A DNA stretch of 17,496 nt from assembly GCA_022842225.1 (NCBI GenBank), contig JALHPX010000011.1, positions 1 through 17,496 of the forward strand, read 5' to 3'. Source of the stretch: a bacterium (GTDB lineage Bacteria; Bdellovibrionota; FAC87; UBA2466). Positions 8,519 through 15,494 of the stretch are shown in pieces. The notes under the pieces were generated by a model. That model was not told the origin of the DNA. It was given only the letters and a program-made list of their open reading frames with translations, and did not search any database. The position numbers were made by a program, and so were the translations under genes. The number at the start of each line of letters is the position of its first letter. Position 1 is the stretch's first letter.

Positions 8519-9705
8519 GTCCCTTTGGTGGTCTCGGCACCCTTTTTCTCGGGTTCTGCCTTGGCCGTTACTCCCAATTCCTTTAGACCTAACTGGCAAG
8601 CCGTCTTTAAACCCTTCGAACCTGCATTCTCAAAACACTCATTGAGCGCAAGGCGAGTGGAATCGGGCGAGCCCTTGCCTTGTTTACCTAGCACCAGAGC
8701 GGAAGCGATCTTCATACCTTCCGACGATTCCTTGCTCTTGAGCGTCTTCAAAAGCGCCTTCACCACCGGTTCGCTCGAATCCCCGCAAACTCCCAACGCT
8801 AGCAGCGCTTTCTCCTGAACGTCGGTATCGTCACCATCGTCGACAAGCTCCACCAAGCGCATGGAAATCTTCGGGTTCGGCGTATCGGCCAAAGCTTGAA
8901 TGACGTCGAGACTCGCCATTAATACATCCGGGTCATCGCTATCGACGGTGCTTTCAATTGCTTTCCAGGCCCGGGCATCTTTGCGCGCCTGCTGCTGCAA
9001 GCCGGAGAGGCACATCAGCGCCAGCGGAGTGTGGCCATCTTGCGCGCATTCGGCGAGTAATTCGACGACAGAATCCTGACCGTTGGACCTCTCCGAAAGC
9101 GCCTTAACAATGTTGCGGCGCACTTTGGCATCGCCAACGCGTTTATAAAGAGTGGTGAGGGCTTTTACAAAACTGTCTGTACCGTCTCCGACTTTTTCGA
9201 AGTACTCCAAAATCGCATTGATATCGTCGTTATTCTTCGACGAAGAAACTTCTTTGATCAGAAGAGCCTGGACGTCGGCATTGTCGTCCTCGCGCGCCTG
9301 AAAGGTACGGGCAATCGTGCTCTTCAAAGTGGGATCGGATTCGAAGGTCTCCATCAAAGTCTTGCGGACTAAGAGAGCGTGCTTTTGCTGGCTGGCATTT
9401 CCGAGCGCTTTGGTGCAAAGCACTCGAATGCGCAGGTCGCTATCTTTAGTGCACTTGGTGAGGGTCTCGACGACAGCATCTTGGAAAATGGGCTGTGAGT
9501 ACTGGCTTAGCTTGTAAGCGTTGACTCGGCGGTCTTCCAAGTTGGTGCTCTCGGATAAAGTCTTCGACCAAAGGATCATCGGGTGAGTGGTTGGAGGGCC
9601 TTTCGCCTTACGCGACTTTTTGCGAGCCTCCGCATCGGGAACAAACAGCGGATTTGCTAGAACCAACACTGCAAAGAAAGAAAATAAAAACGCCCGGGCT
9701 TTCAC
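8515..9705 (-). CDS. Exported HEAT-repeat protein
   Basis: Predicted periplasmic or secreted protein of 396 residues with no catalytic motif. The first 27 residues form a Sec signal peptide (KAR, then AFLFSFFAVLVLA, with AEA as likely cleavage site at 25-27). The mature part begins with a basic stretch (RKKSRKAK) and continues as helical HEAT-type repeats, for example PIFQDAVVETLTKCTKDSDLRIRVLCTKALG, DPDVLMASLDVIQALAD and DTDVQEKALLALGVCGD, ending in a Lys/Glu/Thr-rich tail. The start is GTG with a perfect AGGAGG 6 bases before it. It lies 60 bases downstream of the S8 protease in the same direction and is probably co-transcribed. Its stop overlaps the serS stop on the opposite strand. HEAT arrays bind protein partners; the neighbouring protease is a possible partner but that is inference. 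Confidence 0.82.
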   Translation of the reverse strand: MKARAFLFSFFAVLVLANPLFVPDAEARKKSRKAKGPPTTHPMILWSKTLSESTNLEDRRVNAYKLSQYSQPIFQDAVVETLTKCTKDSDLRIRVLCTKALGNASQQKHALLVRKTLMETFESDPTLKSTIARTFQAREDDNADVQALLIKEVSSSKNNDDINAILEYFEKVGDGTDSFVKALTTLYKRVGDAKVRRNIVKALSERSNGQDSVVELLAECAQDGHTPLALMCLSGLQQQARKDARAWKAIESTVDSDDPDVLMASLDVIQALADTPNPKISMRLVELVDDGDDTDVQEKALLALGVCGDSSEPVVKALLKTLKSKESSEGMKIASALVLGKQGKGSPDSTRLALNECFENAGSKGLKTACQLGLKELGVTAKAEPEKKGAETTKGT

Positions 9706-9711
9706 TCGAAA

Positions 9712-9717
9712 CCTCCT
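9712..9717 (-). promoter_or_regulatory. Strong Shine-Dalgarno of the HEAT-repeat gene
   Basis: AGGAGG (minus strand) lies 6 bases from the GTG codon at 9703-9705. It fixes this non-ATG start and indicates efficient independent initiation. Confidence 0.75.
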
Positions 9718-9753
9718 GAGTTACTGGCACCGGGCGCTCGTTTAGGCTACCAA

Positions 9754-9773
9754 GAATCTAAACTTTTAGATTC
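9754..9773 (-). repeat. Inverted repeat across the S8 protease stop codon
   Basis: GAATCTAAA and TTTAGATTC form a 9-base perfect inverted repeat with a 2-base centre (8 bp plus a 4-base loop as a hairpin). The TAA stop of the protease gene lies inside the repeat. It is AT-rich and has no U-run, so it is not a standard terminator. It could mark the operon junction with the HEAT-repeat gene, for example as an RNA-stability element. Confidence 0.4.
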
Positions 9774-11262
9774 CGCGTAATTCGAGACGACCATCTGTGA
9801 CGACTTTGCCTTTTAGGTCAGACGCGGCTTTTGCGTTGTCGAGAATTTTGTCCCGAACTTGTTCCCAAGTTTGGGTCGTATCCGTCGACCAGACCGCAGC
9901 CAATGCGCCAGCCACAAACGGGGATGCCATCGAGGTTCCGTCCCAGGTAATTTCACCGACCAGTAGGCCTAAGAGCCAACCGAGCGGGTCACCGTCCAAG
10001 ATCGTGTCCTGATAGCGATCGCCAGGTACCGTGGAGAGAATCTTAACTCCAGGAGCGCCGATTTTCACTGTTTTCGCGCCCCAGTTGGAGAAGTTCGCCA
10101 ATTTTTCGCTGGAGTCGATTGCAGCTACTGCAACGATGTTCGAAATGTCGTAGCTCGCGGGAACCGCGGGCTTCTTATCGTTGTCGTTATCGTAACCGCC
10201 GTGGCTACCATCTGGATTCGAGCGACCGTTTCCGGCTGCCGCTACAAAGATGACTCCTTTTTTCTCAGCGCGCTTAATCGCTTCGATGAGAGCAGTATCA
10301 TCTTCTTCGCCTTTTTCGCCGCCCCAGCTGGCGTTGATGATCTTCGCGCCATTATTGACCGCGTAGTCGATAGCTTTAATCGCCGCTGCCGTTTCACCTT
10401 GGCCGCGCTCCGTGATGAAGCGCATTGCCATGATCTTAACTTGGGGAGCAACACCCGCGGTGCCGACGCCGTTGTTCATCTGCGCGCCGACCACACCCGC
10501 AACGTGCGTGCCGTGGCCAGGGTTGCCGCCCGAGAACAGCGTCTGCACGGTTTCCGTGGTCATGTCGTATGGGAAAGGATCGTTGCTAGCAAAGTCGTAT
10601 CCGACGATATCGTCGACATAGCCGTTGCCATCATCATCCTTGCCATTGCCCGCGATTTCGCCGGGGTTGTTCCACATGTTGTTGATGAGATCTTGGTGGT
10701 TGTAGTCGACGCCCGTGTCCGTCACAGCGACGATAATTCCCTTACCTTGACTGTGCGTCTTCCAAGCCGCTTCAGCACCCGATAGAGGAATTCCCCATGC
10801 TTTTTTCAGCAACGGGTCCGCACCCGTGGTTTGTTTCTTTGGCGTTTTAATGGCCGGATTGTCAGCGTAGCTGGTTCCGAAACCCATGGGCTCATTGCCA
10901 AGCGCCGCCAACACTTTGTCTTTGTTCGCCATCAACGACGGGCTAGGTGTGAGCTGGATTTTGAAGTTGGGTTGAATGTACTCGATCGAGCGATTGAGGA
11001 AGTTTGCGACCCCCGCATTCATGCTCCGCCAACCATTCTGGACGAAGAGTCCTTGTTTGTTCGCGTGTTCTAATTGCGTATCGGTAGTCCACTTATATAA
11101 GGAACCTTCTTGGCTGACTAACTCCAAGCGGCCGCCAAAAACTGCCGAATAGCCTTGGACAGCTTCAGGCTTCAATTTCACTAAATACTCGTGGGTAGAA
11201 GCAAACACTCCTTGGGACAATCCCAAAGAAATAAATACAGCGAAGAGATACCTTACGTTCAT
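9766..11262 (-). CDS. Secreted subtilisin-like serine protease (peptidase family S8)
   Basis: Exported endopeptidase, 498 residues. Residues 1-21 are a Sec signal peptide (NVRYLFAVFISLGLSQGVFA). Residues 24 to about 100 (HEYLVKLKPEAV...) look like an inhibitor I9-type propeptide that would be removed on maturation. The catalytic domain carries the full triad in family context: Asp182 in VAVTDTGVD, His250 in GHGTHVAG, Ser444 in GTSMASP, plus oxyanion Asn345 in AAAGNG. The Asp-rich KDDDGNGYVDD (208-218) resembles a calcium-binding insertion often seen in this family. The ATG start has GGGGGA about 4 bases upstream. There is no C-terminal domain, so it is a minimal secreted subtilase. It precedes the HEAT-repeat gene on the same strand. 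Roles in nutrient breakdown or prey/host protein degradation are possible; the sequence does not decide. Confidence 0.95.
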   Translation of the reverse strand: MNVRYLFAVFISLGLSQGVFASTHEYLVKLKPEAVQGYSAVFGGRLELVSQEGSLYKWTTDTQLEHANKQGLFVQNGWRSMNAGVANFLNRSIEYIQPNFKIQLTPSPSLMANKDKVLAALGNEPMGFGTSYADNPAIKTPKKQTTGADPLLKKAWGIPLSGAEAAWKTHSQGKGIIVAVTDTGVDYNHQDLINNMWNNPGEIAGNGKDDDGNGYVDDIVGYDFASNDPFPYDMTTETVQTLFSGGNPGHGTHVAGVVGAQMNNGVGTAGVAPQVKIMAMRFITERGQGETAAAIKAIDYAVNNGAKIINASWGGEKGEEDDTALIEAIKRAEKKGVIFVAAAGNGRSNPDGSHGGYDNDNDKKPAVPASYDISNIVAVAAIDSSEKLANFSNWGAKTVKIGAPGVKILSTVPGDRYQDTILDGDPLGWLLGLLVGEITWDGTSMASPFVAGALAAVWSTDTTQTWEQVRDKILDNAKAASDLKGKVVTDGRLELRGI

Positions 11263-11314
11263 GTGATCCCCCGAAATTAGGCAATAACGCCTTACTGATT
11301 AATGTTCTGTTTCA

Positions 11315-11327
11315 AAACCACTGGTTT
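11315..11327. repeat. 13-base palindrome in the protease/nadK divergent region
   Basis: AAACCA-C-TGGTTT is a perfect 6+1+6 inverted repeat about 50 bases upstream of the protease start. Its size and symmetry suit a dimeric repressor/activator site. The rest of the 267-base region holds a TTGCTG/CAGCAA stem at 11345-11363 and candidate -10 boxes near nadK; I see no recognisable riboswitch. Confidence 0.35.
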
Positions 11328-11501
11328 GGGAGCGAAAGACCTGTTGCTGCTGGGGAACAGCAAGAAAACCCGTAAGTTAAGGTACGTTTTGTCGTCGTCT
11401 TAAATTTTTGGGAAAGCTTGCCGTCGTTACTAGACACGATAATCGGTGGGCAAATAAGCGCAAGATTATAAATCTGTCAGTGCTGTCTTTGTGATCAAGT
11501 G

Positions 11502-11507
11502 TATACT
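11502..11507 (+). promoter_or_regulatory. Candidate -10 box of nadK
   Basis: TATACT (5 of 6 matches to TATAAT) lies 22 bases upstream of the ATG at 11530. Transcription would begin near 11514, which would place an upstream in-frame GTG at 11491 outside the message and so support the ATG start. No good -35 box is visible. A second AT-rich candidate, TATAAA, is at 11467-11472. Confidence 0.4.
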
Positions 11508-11529
11508 GCTTTCCTTTAGAGTGACGCTG

Positions 11530-12393
11530 ATGGCAAAGAAGACCACGAAAAAAGTTCCGACTGAAAAGATTCTGATTTTCCCTAAACGCGATGACGCCAA
11601 AGCCGCAAAGGCTGCTACCCAGTTAAAGGTCTGGTTGGCCAAACGCGGGCTCGATACCTTCATTCCGCCTGTTTCCGATACCGAGCCAATCACCCAAGCA
11701 TCCCTTGCCGGTGTGAAGCTGGCCGTAGTGATTGGCGGAGATGGAACATTTTTGACGTTTGTCCGCCGGATGGAAATTAAGGACGCTTTTCCCATCCTAG
11801 GCATTAACCTGGGCAGTCTGGGCTTTATTACTGACGTTTCTCCGGTCGAAATGATTGACGCGGTCGAAGCGGTCCTCGAAGGCAAGTTTGAAGAGGAATT
11901 GCGGCCGCTGCTGCAGGTAGAGATTTGCCGCAAAGATGTTTGCCGCCTTTCAGGCACCGCGTTTAACGACGCGGTGATCACCAAAGACGCGCGCACCGCG
12001 ATGTTGAAGTTCAATGTGTGCCTCGGCGGGGAGTTCCTCACTTATATCCGGGCAGATGGTTATATCGTCGCTACGCCGACAGGTTCGACTGCTTATAGTT
12101 TGTCGGTTGGCGGCCCATTGCTGCACCCCGGCGTAGAAGGCCTGGTACTCGTGCCGATTTGCTCTCACTCGCTCTCGTCGCGACCTGTCGTAGTGCCGCA
12201 ATCTACTTTGATTGAAATCCAACCCAAAGAATTTAAAGGCAGTGTGTACTTGGTGCTCGATGGTCAGATTAACCACGAAATCGGAGAGCAGGACGAGGTC
12301 CGCATTCGCAAGTCACCCGCTCAATTGCGTTTGGTGCGGTTCATCAAAACCGCCTGGTTTGAAGCGCTGCGCGCTAAGCTTCATTTAAAGTAA
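11530..12393 (+). CDS. nadK: NAD kinase
   Basis: Cytoplasmic ATP-NAD kinase that phosphorylates NAD+ to NADP+, the only route to NADP(H) in most bacteria. It is 287 residues from the chosen ATG. Signatures in order: GGDGTFL (69-75), NLGSLGFITD (93-102), the FNDAVIT segment (145-151, equivalent to the family NE/ND motif), TPTGSTAYSLSVGGP (182-196), and SRPVVVP near 217. Length and motif spacing are typical. An in-frame GTG at 11491 would add 13 residues (MIKCILLSFRVTL), but it has no ribosome binding site and lies upstream of the likely -10 box, so the ATG encoding MAKKTTKK is preferred. A TldE-like gene starts 20 bases after the stop. Confidence 0.95.
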   Translation: MAKKTTKKVPTEKILIFPKRDDAKAAKAATQLKVWLAKRGLDTFIPPVSDTEPITQASLAGVKLAVVIGGDGTFLTFVRRMEIKDAFPILGINLGSLGFITDVSPVEMIDAVEAVLEGKFEEELRPLLQVEICRKDVCRLSGTAFNDAVITKDARTAMLKFNVCLGGEFLTYIRADGYIVATPTGSTAYSLSVGGPLLHPGVEGLVLVPICSHSLSSRPVVVPQSTLIEIQPKEFKGSVYLVLDGQINHEIGEQDEVRIRKSPAQLRLVRFIKTAWFEALRAKLHLK

Positions 12394-12413
12394 GAACCTG
12401 ATAAACTTAGGGC

Positions 12414-13721
12414 GTGTCCGCCCTAGTTAAACCCGACGATATTTATCAGTTTCTCAAAAAGCATCCTAAGCTGATTTTTGCCGACGAATACGAACTCGCC
12501 ATCCAACACGAGACCACTCAAACGCGAAAATTTCTCGAGGGTAAATCAGTCGAACGGGGCAACCGCGAAGAATGCTGGGTGAGCGTGCGTGTGCTTCACC
12601 GCAAGCGTCCGGGCGCAGCTACCACGACAGATACCTCTCCCAACGGCCTGCGTACGGTGGTGGAGAATGCGTTGCATGCGGCAGACCAAAGCAGCATGGA
12701 CCCCTGGTTTCGGTTTCCGCTGTGGAAAAACTTAGGCACCAGTGGCAAGCCAGCGGTAGCCGGGCAGTACGACACGCTCGCGACGTGTATATCGACGATA
12801 CCGCCGGCACTAGAAGAGTTTTATCTCACGCGCTCGATCCAAACTCTGCTTGCTCGCAAGTCGGAGAAGTACGAGTTGCAGTCCTTTCAATCGGGACATG
12901 AGGGGCACCTCTCGTTGGCGAGTGCGAGCTCCGGGGATATCGCCGTTGTACGCGAACGCTGGGCCTCGCCCACTGATCTTTCAGATCGAGGCTCGCGACT
13001 AGAGCGGCTCTCCGGCGAAGCCGCTTTTCATGCGGCCTTAGAAAGCAGGCCTGTCGCGATATCGGAAGCTAAGGGGCTAGTGCTCTCTCCCGGAGTTGTT
13101 GCGGATTGGGTGGAAAGTCTGGCGCTGTCGTTAGATGGCTCGGAGTTTCTGCGCGGCAGAACTTTTTGGGAGGGCACCGAGAACACCGTTTCGAGTGCGA
13201 TGACCTTGACCGATGCGCCCGCGGCCGAAACCACGCCGTATTTCACGCGCTTTGATTTAGAAGGCTCAGCCACTCAAAAAAATATTTTAATCGACGGTGG
13301 GCAGCGTCGATCGCTTCTGCACAATGCCTATACGTCGGGCAGAGAGAATCGTGCCTCCACGGGAAATTTCTCGCGCACGTCGGGTTCGGCCGATGCGACG
13401 ATTCAGCCATGGCATTTGGTGTTAGAAGGTGGTCAGTCCGATAAACCTTGGAAGAATTCAGGACTAGTTGCGTATATCGATCAGTGTTCTCCGTCGATAA
13501 AATCAAAACATTCTCCAGCTGTTTGGAGCCGAGTGCTAGCAGGGCTGCTCATGCGCCACGGCGAACCCGTGGCACGCATTCGGCCGTTTCGCGTGCATTG
13601 GCCCCATTTAGAACTTTTGCGCGCAGTGACCGACGCGGATAAATCCGTGCAAAGCTTTGGCAGAGTTTCTTGCCCCGCCCTCTGGTGGGATAAGATGCCA
13701 AAAGAAACGAAAGATCTATGA
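12414..13721 (+). CDS. TldD/PmbA (TldE-like) family protein, no metalloprotease motif
   Basis: 435-residue member of the TldD/TldE (PmbA) family. The N-terminal part (27-100) has the family pattern of an alternating ligand-binding sheet, ELAIQHETTQTRKF...VSVRVLHRKRPGAATTTDTSPNGLRTVVENALHAA. The C-terminal part has LVLSPGVVADWVESLALSL (222-240), FWEGTENTVSSAMTLTDAP (251-269), FDLEGSATQKNILIDGG (280-296), ASTGNFSR (314-321) and a closing ARIRPFRVHWPHLELLRAVTDA (387-408). No HExxxH zinc motif is present, so it corresponds to the non-catalytic TldE side of the heterodimer. In E. coli TldD and TldE act together in microcin and CcdA processing. No TldD is in this window. The GTG start has only a weak ribosome binding site. 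It ends in an ATGA overlap with the PP2C gene. It is divergent from the family; the family call is good but the function is unknown. Confidence 0.78.
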   Translation: MSALVKPDDIYQFLKKHPKLIFADEYELAIQHETTQTRKFLEGKSVERGNREECWVSVRVLHRKRPGAATTTDTSPNGLRTVVENALHAADQSSMDPWFRFPLWKNLGTSGKPAVAGQYDTLATCISTIPPALEEFYLTRSIQTLLARKSEKYELQSFQSGHEGHLSLASASSGDIAVVRERWASPTDLSDRGSRLERLSGEAAFHAALESRPVAISEAKGLVLSPGVVADWVESLALSLDGSEFLRGRTFWEGTENTVSSAMTLTDAPAAETTPYFTRFDLEGSATQKNILIDGGQRRSLLHNAYTSGRENRASTGNFSRTSGSADATIQPWHLVLEGGQSDKPWKNSGLVAYIDQCSPSIKSKHSPAVWSRVLAGLLMRHGEPVARIRPFRVHWPHLELLRAVTDADKSVQSFGRVSCPALWWDKMPKETKDL

Positions 13722-14437
13722 TTCTAAAAAGCCACGCGATCACCGACATTGGTTTGAAACGCAAAATCAACCAAGACGCTTTTCTCAAGGACGACGATCA
13801 ACGCCTTTACGTCGTTGCCGATGGCATGGGCGGTCACCGTGGCGGCGAAGTAGCTAGCCAATTGGCGGTTCAAGTGATGCAGAGTTTTTGCAAAGCTAAT
13901 GCTGCCCTGCCACCCAGGGAGATTCTGGACAAAGCTGTAAATGCCGCGTGCGCGGCGATTTACGAGCAGTCGACCAGCAATGCCGAACTGGCCGGCATGG
14001 GAACGACGATAGTGAGCCTGCTTTTTACCAACGGCATGGTTTCTATCGCGCAAGTCGGCGATAGTCGTGTTTATCTCATGAACAAGGAAGCGATCTGGCA
14101 GGTGACAGAGGATCATTCTCTGCTCAATGAAGAAATCCGCGCGGGCCGATTGATGGCAGGCCAGGCCGCGAGCTACCAATTTAAGAACGTAATTACGCGC
14201 AGCGTTGGTTACGAAAGCAAAGTGAATGTCGATGTTTATCGTCGCCAGGTCCAGGTGGGGGATGTTTTTTTGCTCTGCACCGATGGACTCTCTGGTCTGG
14301 TATCGATGTCGGAAATGCACGAAGCCGTTACCCACCAAGGCTTGGAAGCCGGAACGCAGGCCCTGATTGATATGGCAAACGGGCGCGGCGGCGACGATAA
14401 CATTACTGTACTCGTGGCCGAGGTCGTGAAGGTCTAG
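13718..14437 (+). CDS. PP2C-family serine/threonine protein phosphatase
   Basis: Metal-dependent phosphatase (PrpC/Stp type, 239 residues) that removes phosphate from Ser/Thr of proteins in the cytoplasm, usually opposing an eukaryotic-like kinase. The motifs are all in place: ITDIGLKRKINQD (8-20), VVADGMGGHRGGE (32-44, metal-binding Asp35), GMGTTIV (93-99), AQVGDSRVYL (111-120), LLCTDGLSGLV (185-195, Asp189) and GGDDNITVLV (224-233, Asp227). There is no extra domain or membrane segment. The start ATG overlaps the TldE-like stop by 4 bases, so the two are translationally coupled. No partner kinase gene is visible in the window. The call is secure; the substrates are unknown. Confidence 0.94.
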   Translation: MILKSHAITDIGLKRKINQDAFLKDDDQRLYVVADGMGGHRGGEVASQLAVQVMQSFCKANAALPPREILDKAVNAACAAIYEQSTSNAELAGMGTTIVSLLFTNGMVSIAQVGDSRVYLMNKEAIWQVTEDHSLLNEEIRAGRLMAGQAASYQFKNVITRSVGYESKVNVDVYRRQVQVGDVFLLCTDGLSGLVSMSEMHEAVTHQGLEAGTQALIDMANGRGGDDNITVLVAEVVKV

Positions 14438-14472
14438 AGGTTTGACGACGGGCCCGGCGCGGTGGTTCAATC

Positions 14473-14477
14473 AAGAG
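14473..14477 (+). promoter_or_regulatory. Ribosome binding site of the M23 peptidase gene
   Basis: AAGAG lies 6 bases before the ATG at 14484. An upstream in-frame TTG at 14442 has its nearest purine-rich run only 1-2 bases away, so the ATG is the better start. Confidence 0.45.
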
Positions 14478-14483
14478 CTTATT

Positions 14484-15467
14484 ATGCAAATTGGCAAGCG
14501 CACTTGGTGGCGAGATCGCTTCGTCACCCTCATGGTCATTCCAGAAAGAACGCGTCGCGTTCATAAGCTCGTATTGCCTTTTTTCCTCTTCAAACTAGGC
14601 GTGATCATGGTTTCGCTGAGCGCGGTTTTTCTCGTGCTTATCGGCGTGGATTACATCCACGTGCTGGGCCGCCTTTCTGAGAACAAACGCCTAAAGGGCG
14701 AGAATTTTAAACTCCGCCAGGATCTCCAACTCATTCGCAACAAAGTTGAATCAATGGAAACGACGGTCGACCGCGTCCGCAACTACGCCAAGAAGCTCCA
14801 GGTCCTGACGGGCCAGGGGGAGAAAGGCGCTGGGGGGCGTGATCTTTCCAGTCCCGAAGATTCCAAGGTGAAGCGCGGTCCTGCAGCAACGGATAATCGC
14901 CGCTCGATGGTGGTTCCGGTAGATCCTGATGTTGTGTTGAGTGGTTTGGGAGATGGCGATGCAACCCTAGTCGACCGGATGCACACTCTTGGCACGGTGA
15001 GTGCGGACACTGAATATTCGCTCGCCCAATTGCAGGTTTATTTCCTGGCGCAGAGTGCAGTGATTGCCGCGACCCCTTCTTTACTCCCCATTAATGGCTG
15101 GCTGTCTTCGGCGTATGGATATCGTCGACATCCGATCGATGGCTCTTACCGCTTACATGCGGGCGTGGATATCGTTGCGGATCCCGGCACTCCTGTGCGC
15201 TCTCCTGCTGATGGCCACATCATGTTCGCCGGCGATAAACAGGGCTACGGCAAAGTTGTCGTGGTGGATCATGGCTACGGTATTCGTACTCTGCACGCGC
15301 ACGTCTCGCGGTTTTTCGTCAATTCAGGCATGCGCGTAAAACGTGGCGATAAAATCGCGGAAGTCGGCGCAACAGGTAAAGCCACCGCGCCGCACTTGCA
15401 CTACGAGATTCGCAAAAACGGGATGCCGGTCAATCCAACGACCTTTTTCTCCGCGGTCCGTTTCTAG
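14484..15467 (+). CDS. Membrane-anchored M23 (LytM-type) metallopeptidase
   Basis: Predicted inner-membrane-anchored peptidoglycan endopeptidase, 327 residues from the preferred ATG. Order: cytoplasmic basic N-terminus (1-28), transmembrane segment about 31-55 (LPFFLFKLGVIMVSLSAVFL onward), a coiled coil (about 60-105), a Gly/Ser/Pro-rich linker, a short helical stretch, and a C-terminal M23 domain (205-320). The zinc and catalytic residues are intact: His225 and Asp229 in HAGVD, His271/His273 in HAH, His304/His306 in HLHYE. It should therefore be active rather than a degenerate EnvC/NlpD-type activator. It lies 46 bases after the PP2C gene. A TTG start at 14442 would add 14 residues without a usable ribosome binding site. 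Cell-wall remodelling is expected; the precise cross-link cleaved is not predictable. Confidence 0.93.
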   Translation: MQIGKRTWWRDRFVTLMVIPERTRRVHKLVLPFFLFKLGVIMVSLSAVFLVLIGVDYIHVLGRLSENKRLKGENFKLRQDLQLIRNKVESMETTVDRVRNYAKKLQVLTGQGEKGAGGRDLSSPEDSKVKRGPAATDNRRSMVVPVDPDVVLSGLGDGDATLVDRMHTLGTVSADTEYSLAQLQVYFLAQSAVIAATPSLLPINGWLSSAYGYRRHPIDGSYRLHAGVDIVADPGTPVRSPADGHIMFAGDKQGYGKVVVVDHGYGIRTLHAHVSRFFVNSGMRVKRGDKIAEVGATGKATAPHLHYEIRKNGMPVNPTTFFSAVRF

Positions 15468-15482
15468 GCCGCATCTTCACGG

Positions 15483-15488
15483 TATAAT
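15483..15488 (+). promoter_or_regulatory. Perfect -10 box immediately before the GNAT gene
   Basis: TATAAT ends 6 bases before the ATG at 15495, so transcription would begin at or beside the A of the start codon, giving a leaderless mRNA. There is no Shine-Dalgarno sequence. The -35 region is poor (TTTCTA at 15461-15466, 16-base spacer). Co-transcription with the M23 gene 27 bases upstream remains possible. Confidence 0.5.
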
Positions 15489-15494
15489 TCCCAC

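Noticed and set aside
10201..10785. A 194-codon plus-strand open frame within the S8 protease region
   Set aside because: It is antisense to the intact protease catalytic domain and has no ribosome binding site or recognisable motif.
11341..11370. TTGCTG/CAGCAA stem considered as a terminator or riboswitch element
   Set aside because: No U-run follows on either strand and no conserved riboswitch core sequence was recognised around it.
11302..11403. A 33-codon open frame (ATG at 11302) on the plus strand in the divergent region
   Set aside because: It has no Shine-Dalgarno, no recognisable similarity or compositional signal, and overlaps the palindrome and stem; a chance ORF is more likely.
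11491..11529. Extended nadK start at the GTG at 11491
   Set aside because: No Shine-Dalgarno, extra residues unlike the family N-terminus, and it lies upstream of the likely transcription start implied by TATACT.
13724..14470. A 248-codon minus-strand open frame opposite the PP2C gene
   Set aside because: The plus-strand frame encodes a complete PP2C with every catalytic motif; the opposing frame shows no domain and is a shadow.
14442..14483. Extended M23 start at the TTG at 14442
   Set aside because: Purine-rich sequence is only 1-2 bases from the TTG, whereas the ATG at 14484 has AAGAG at a 6-base spacing and leaves a normal basic N-terminus before the membrane segment.
14989..15005. A sigma-54-like GG-N10-GC match (TTGGCAC...GTGCGG)
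   Set aside because: It is inside the M23 coding sequence with no gene start shortly downstream, and the -12 element lacks the TTGC consensus. The sigma-54 activator at the window start is not enough to support it.
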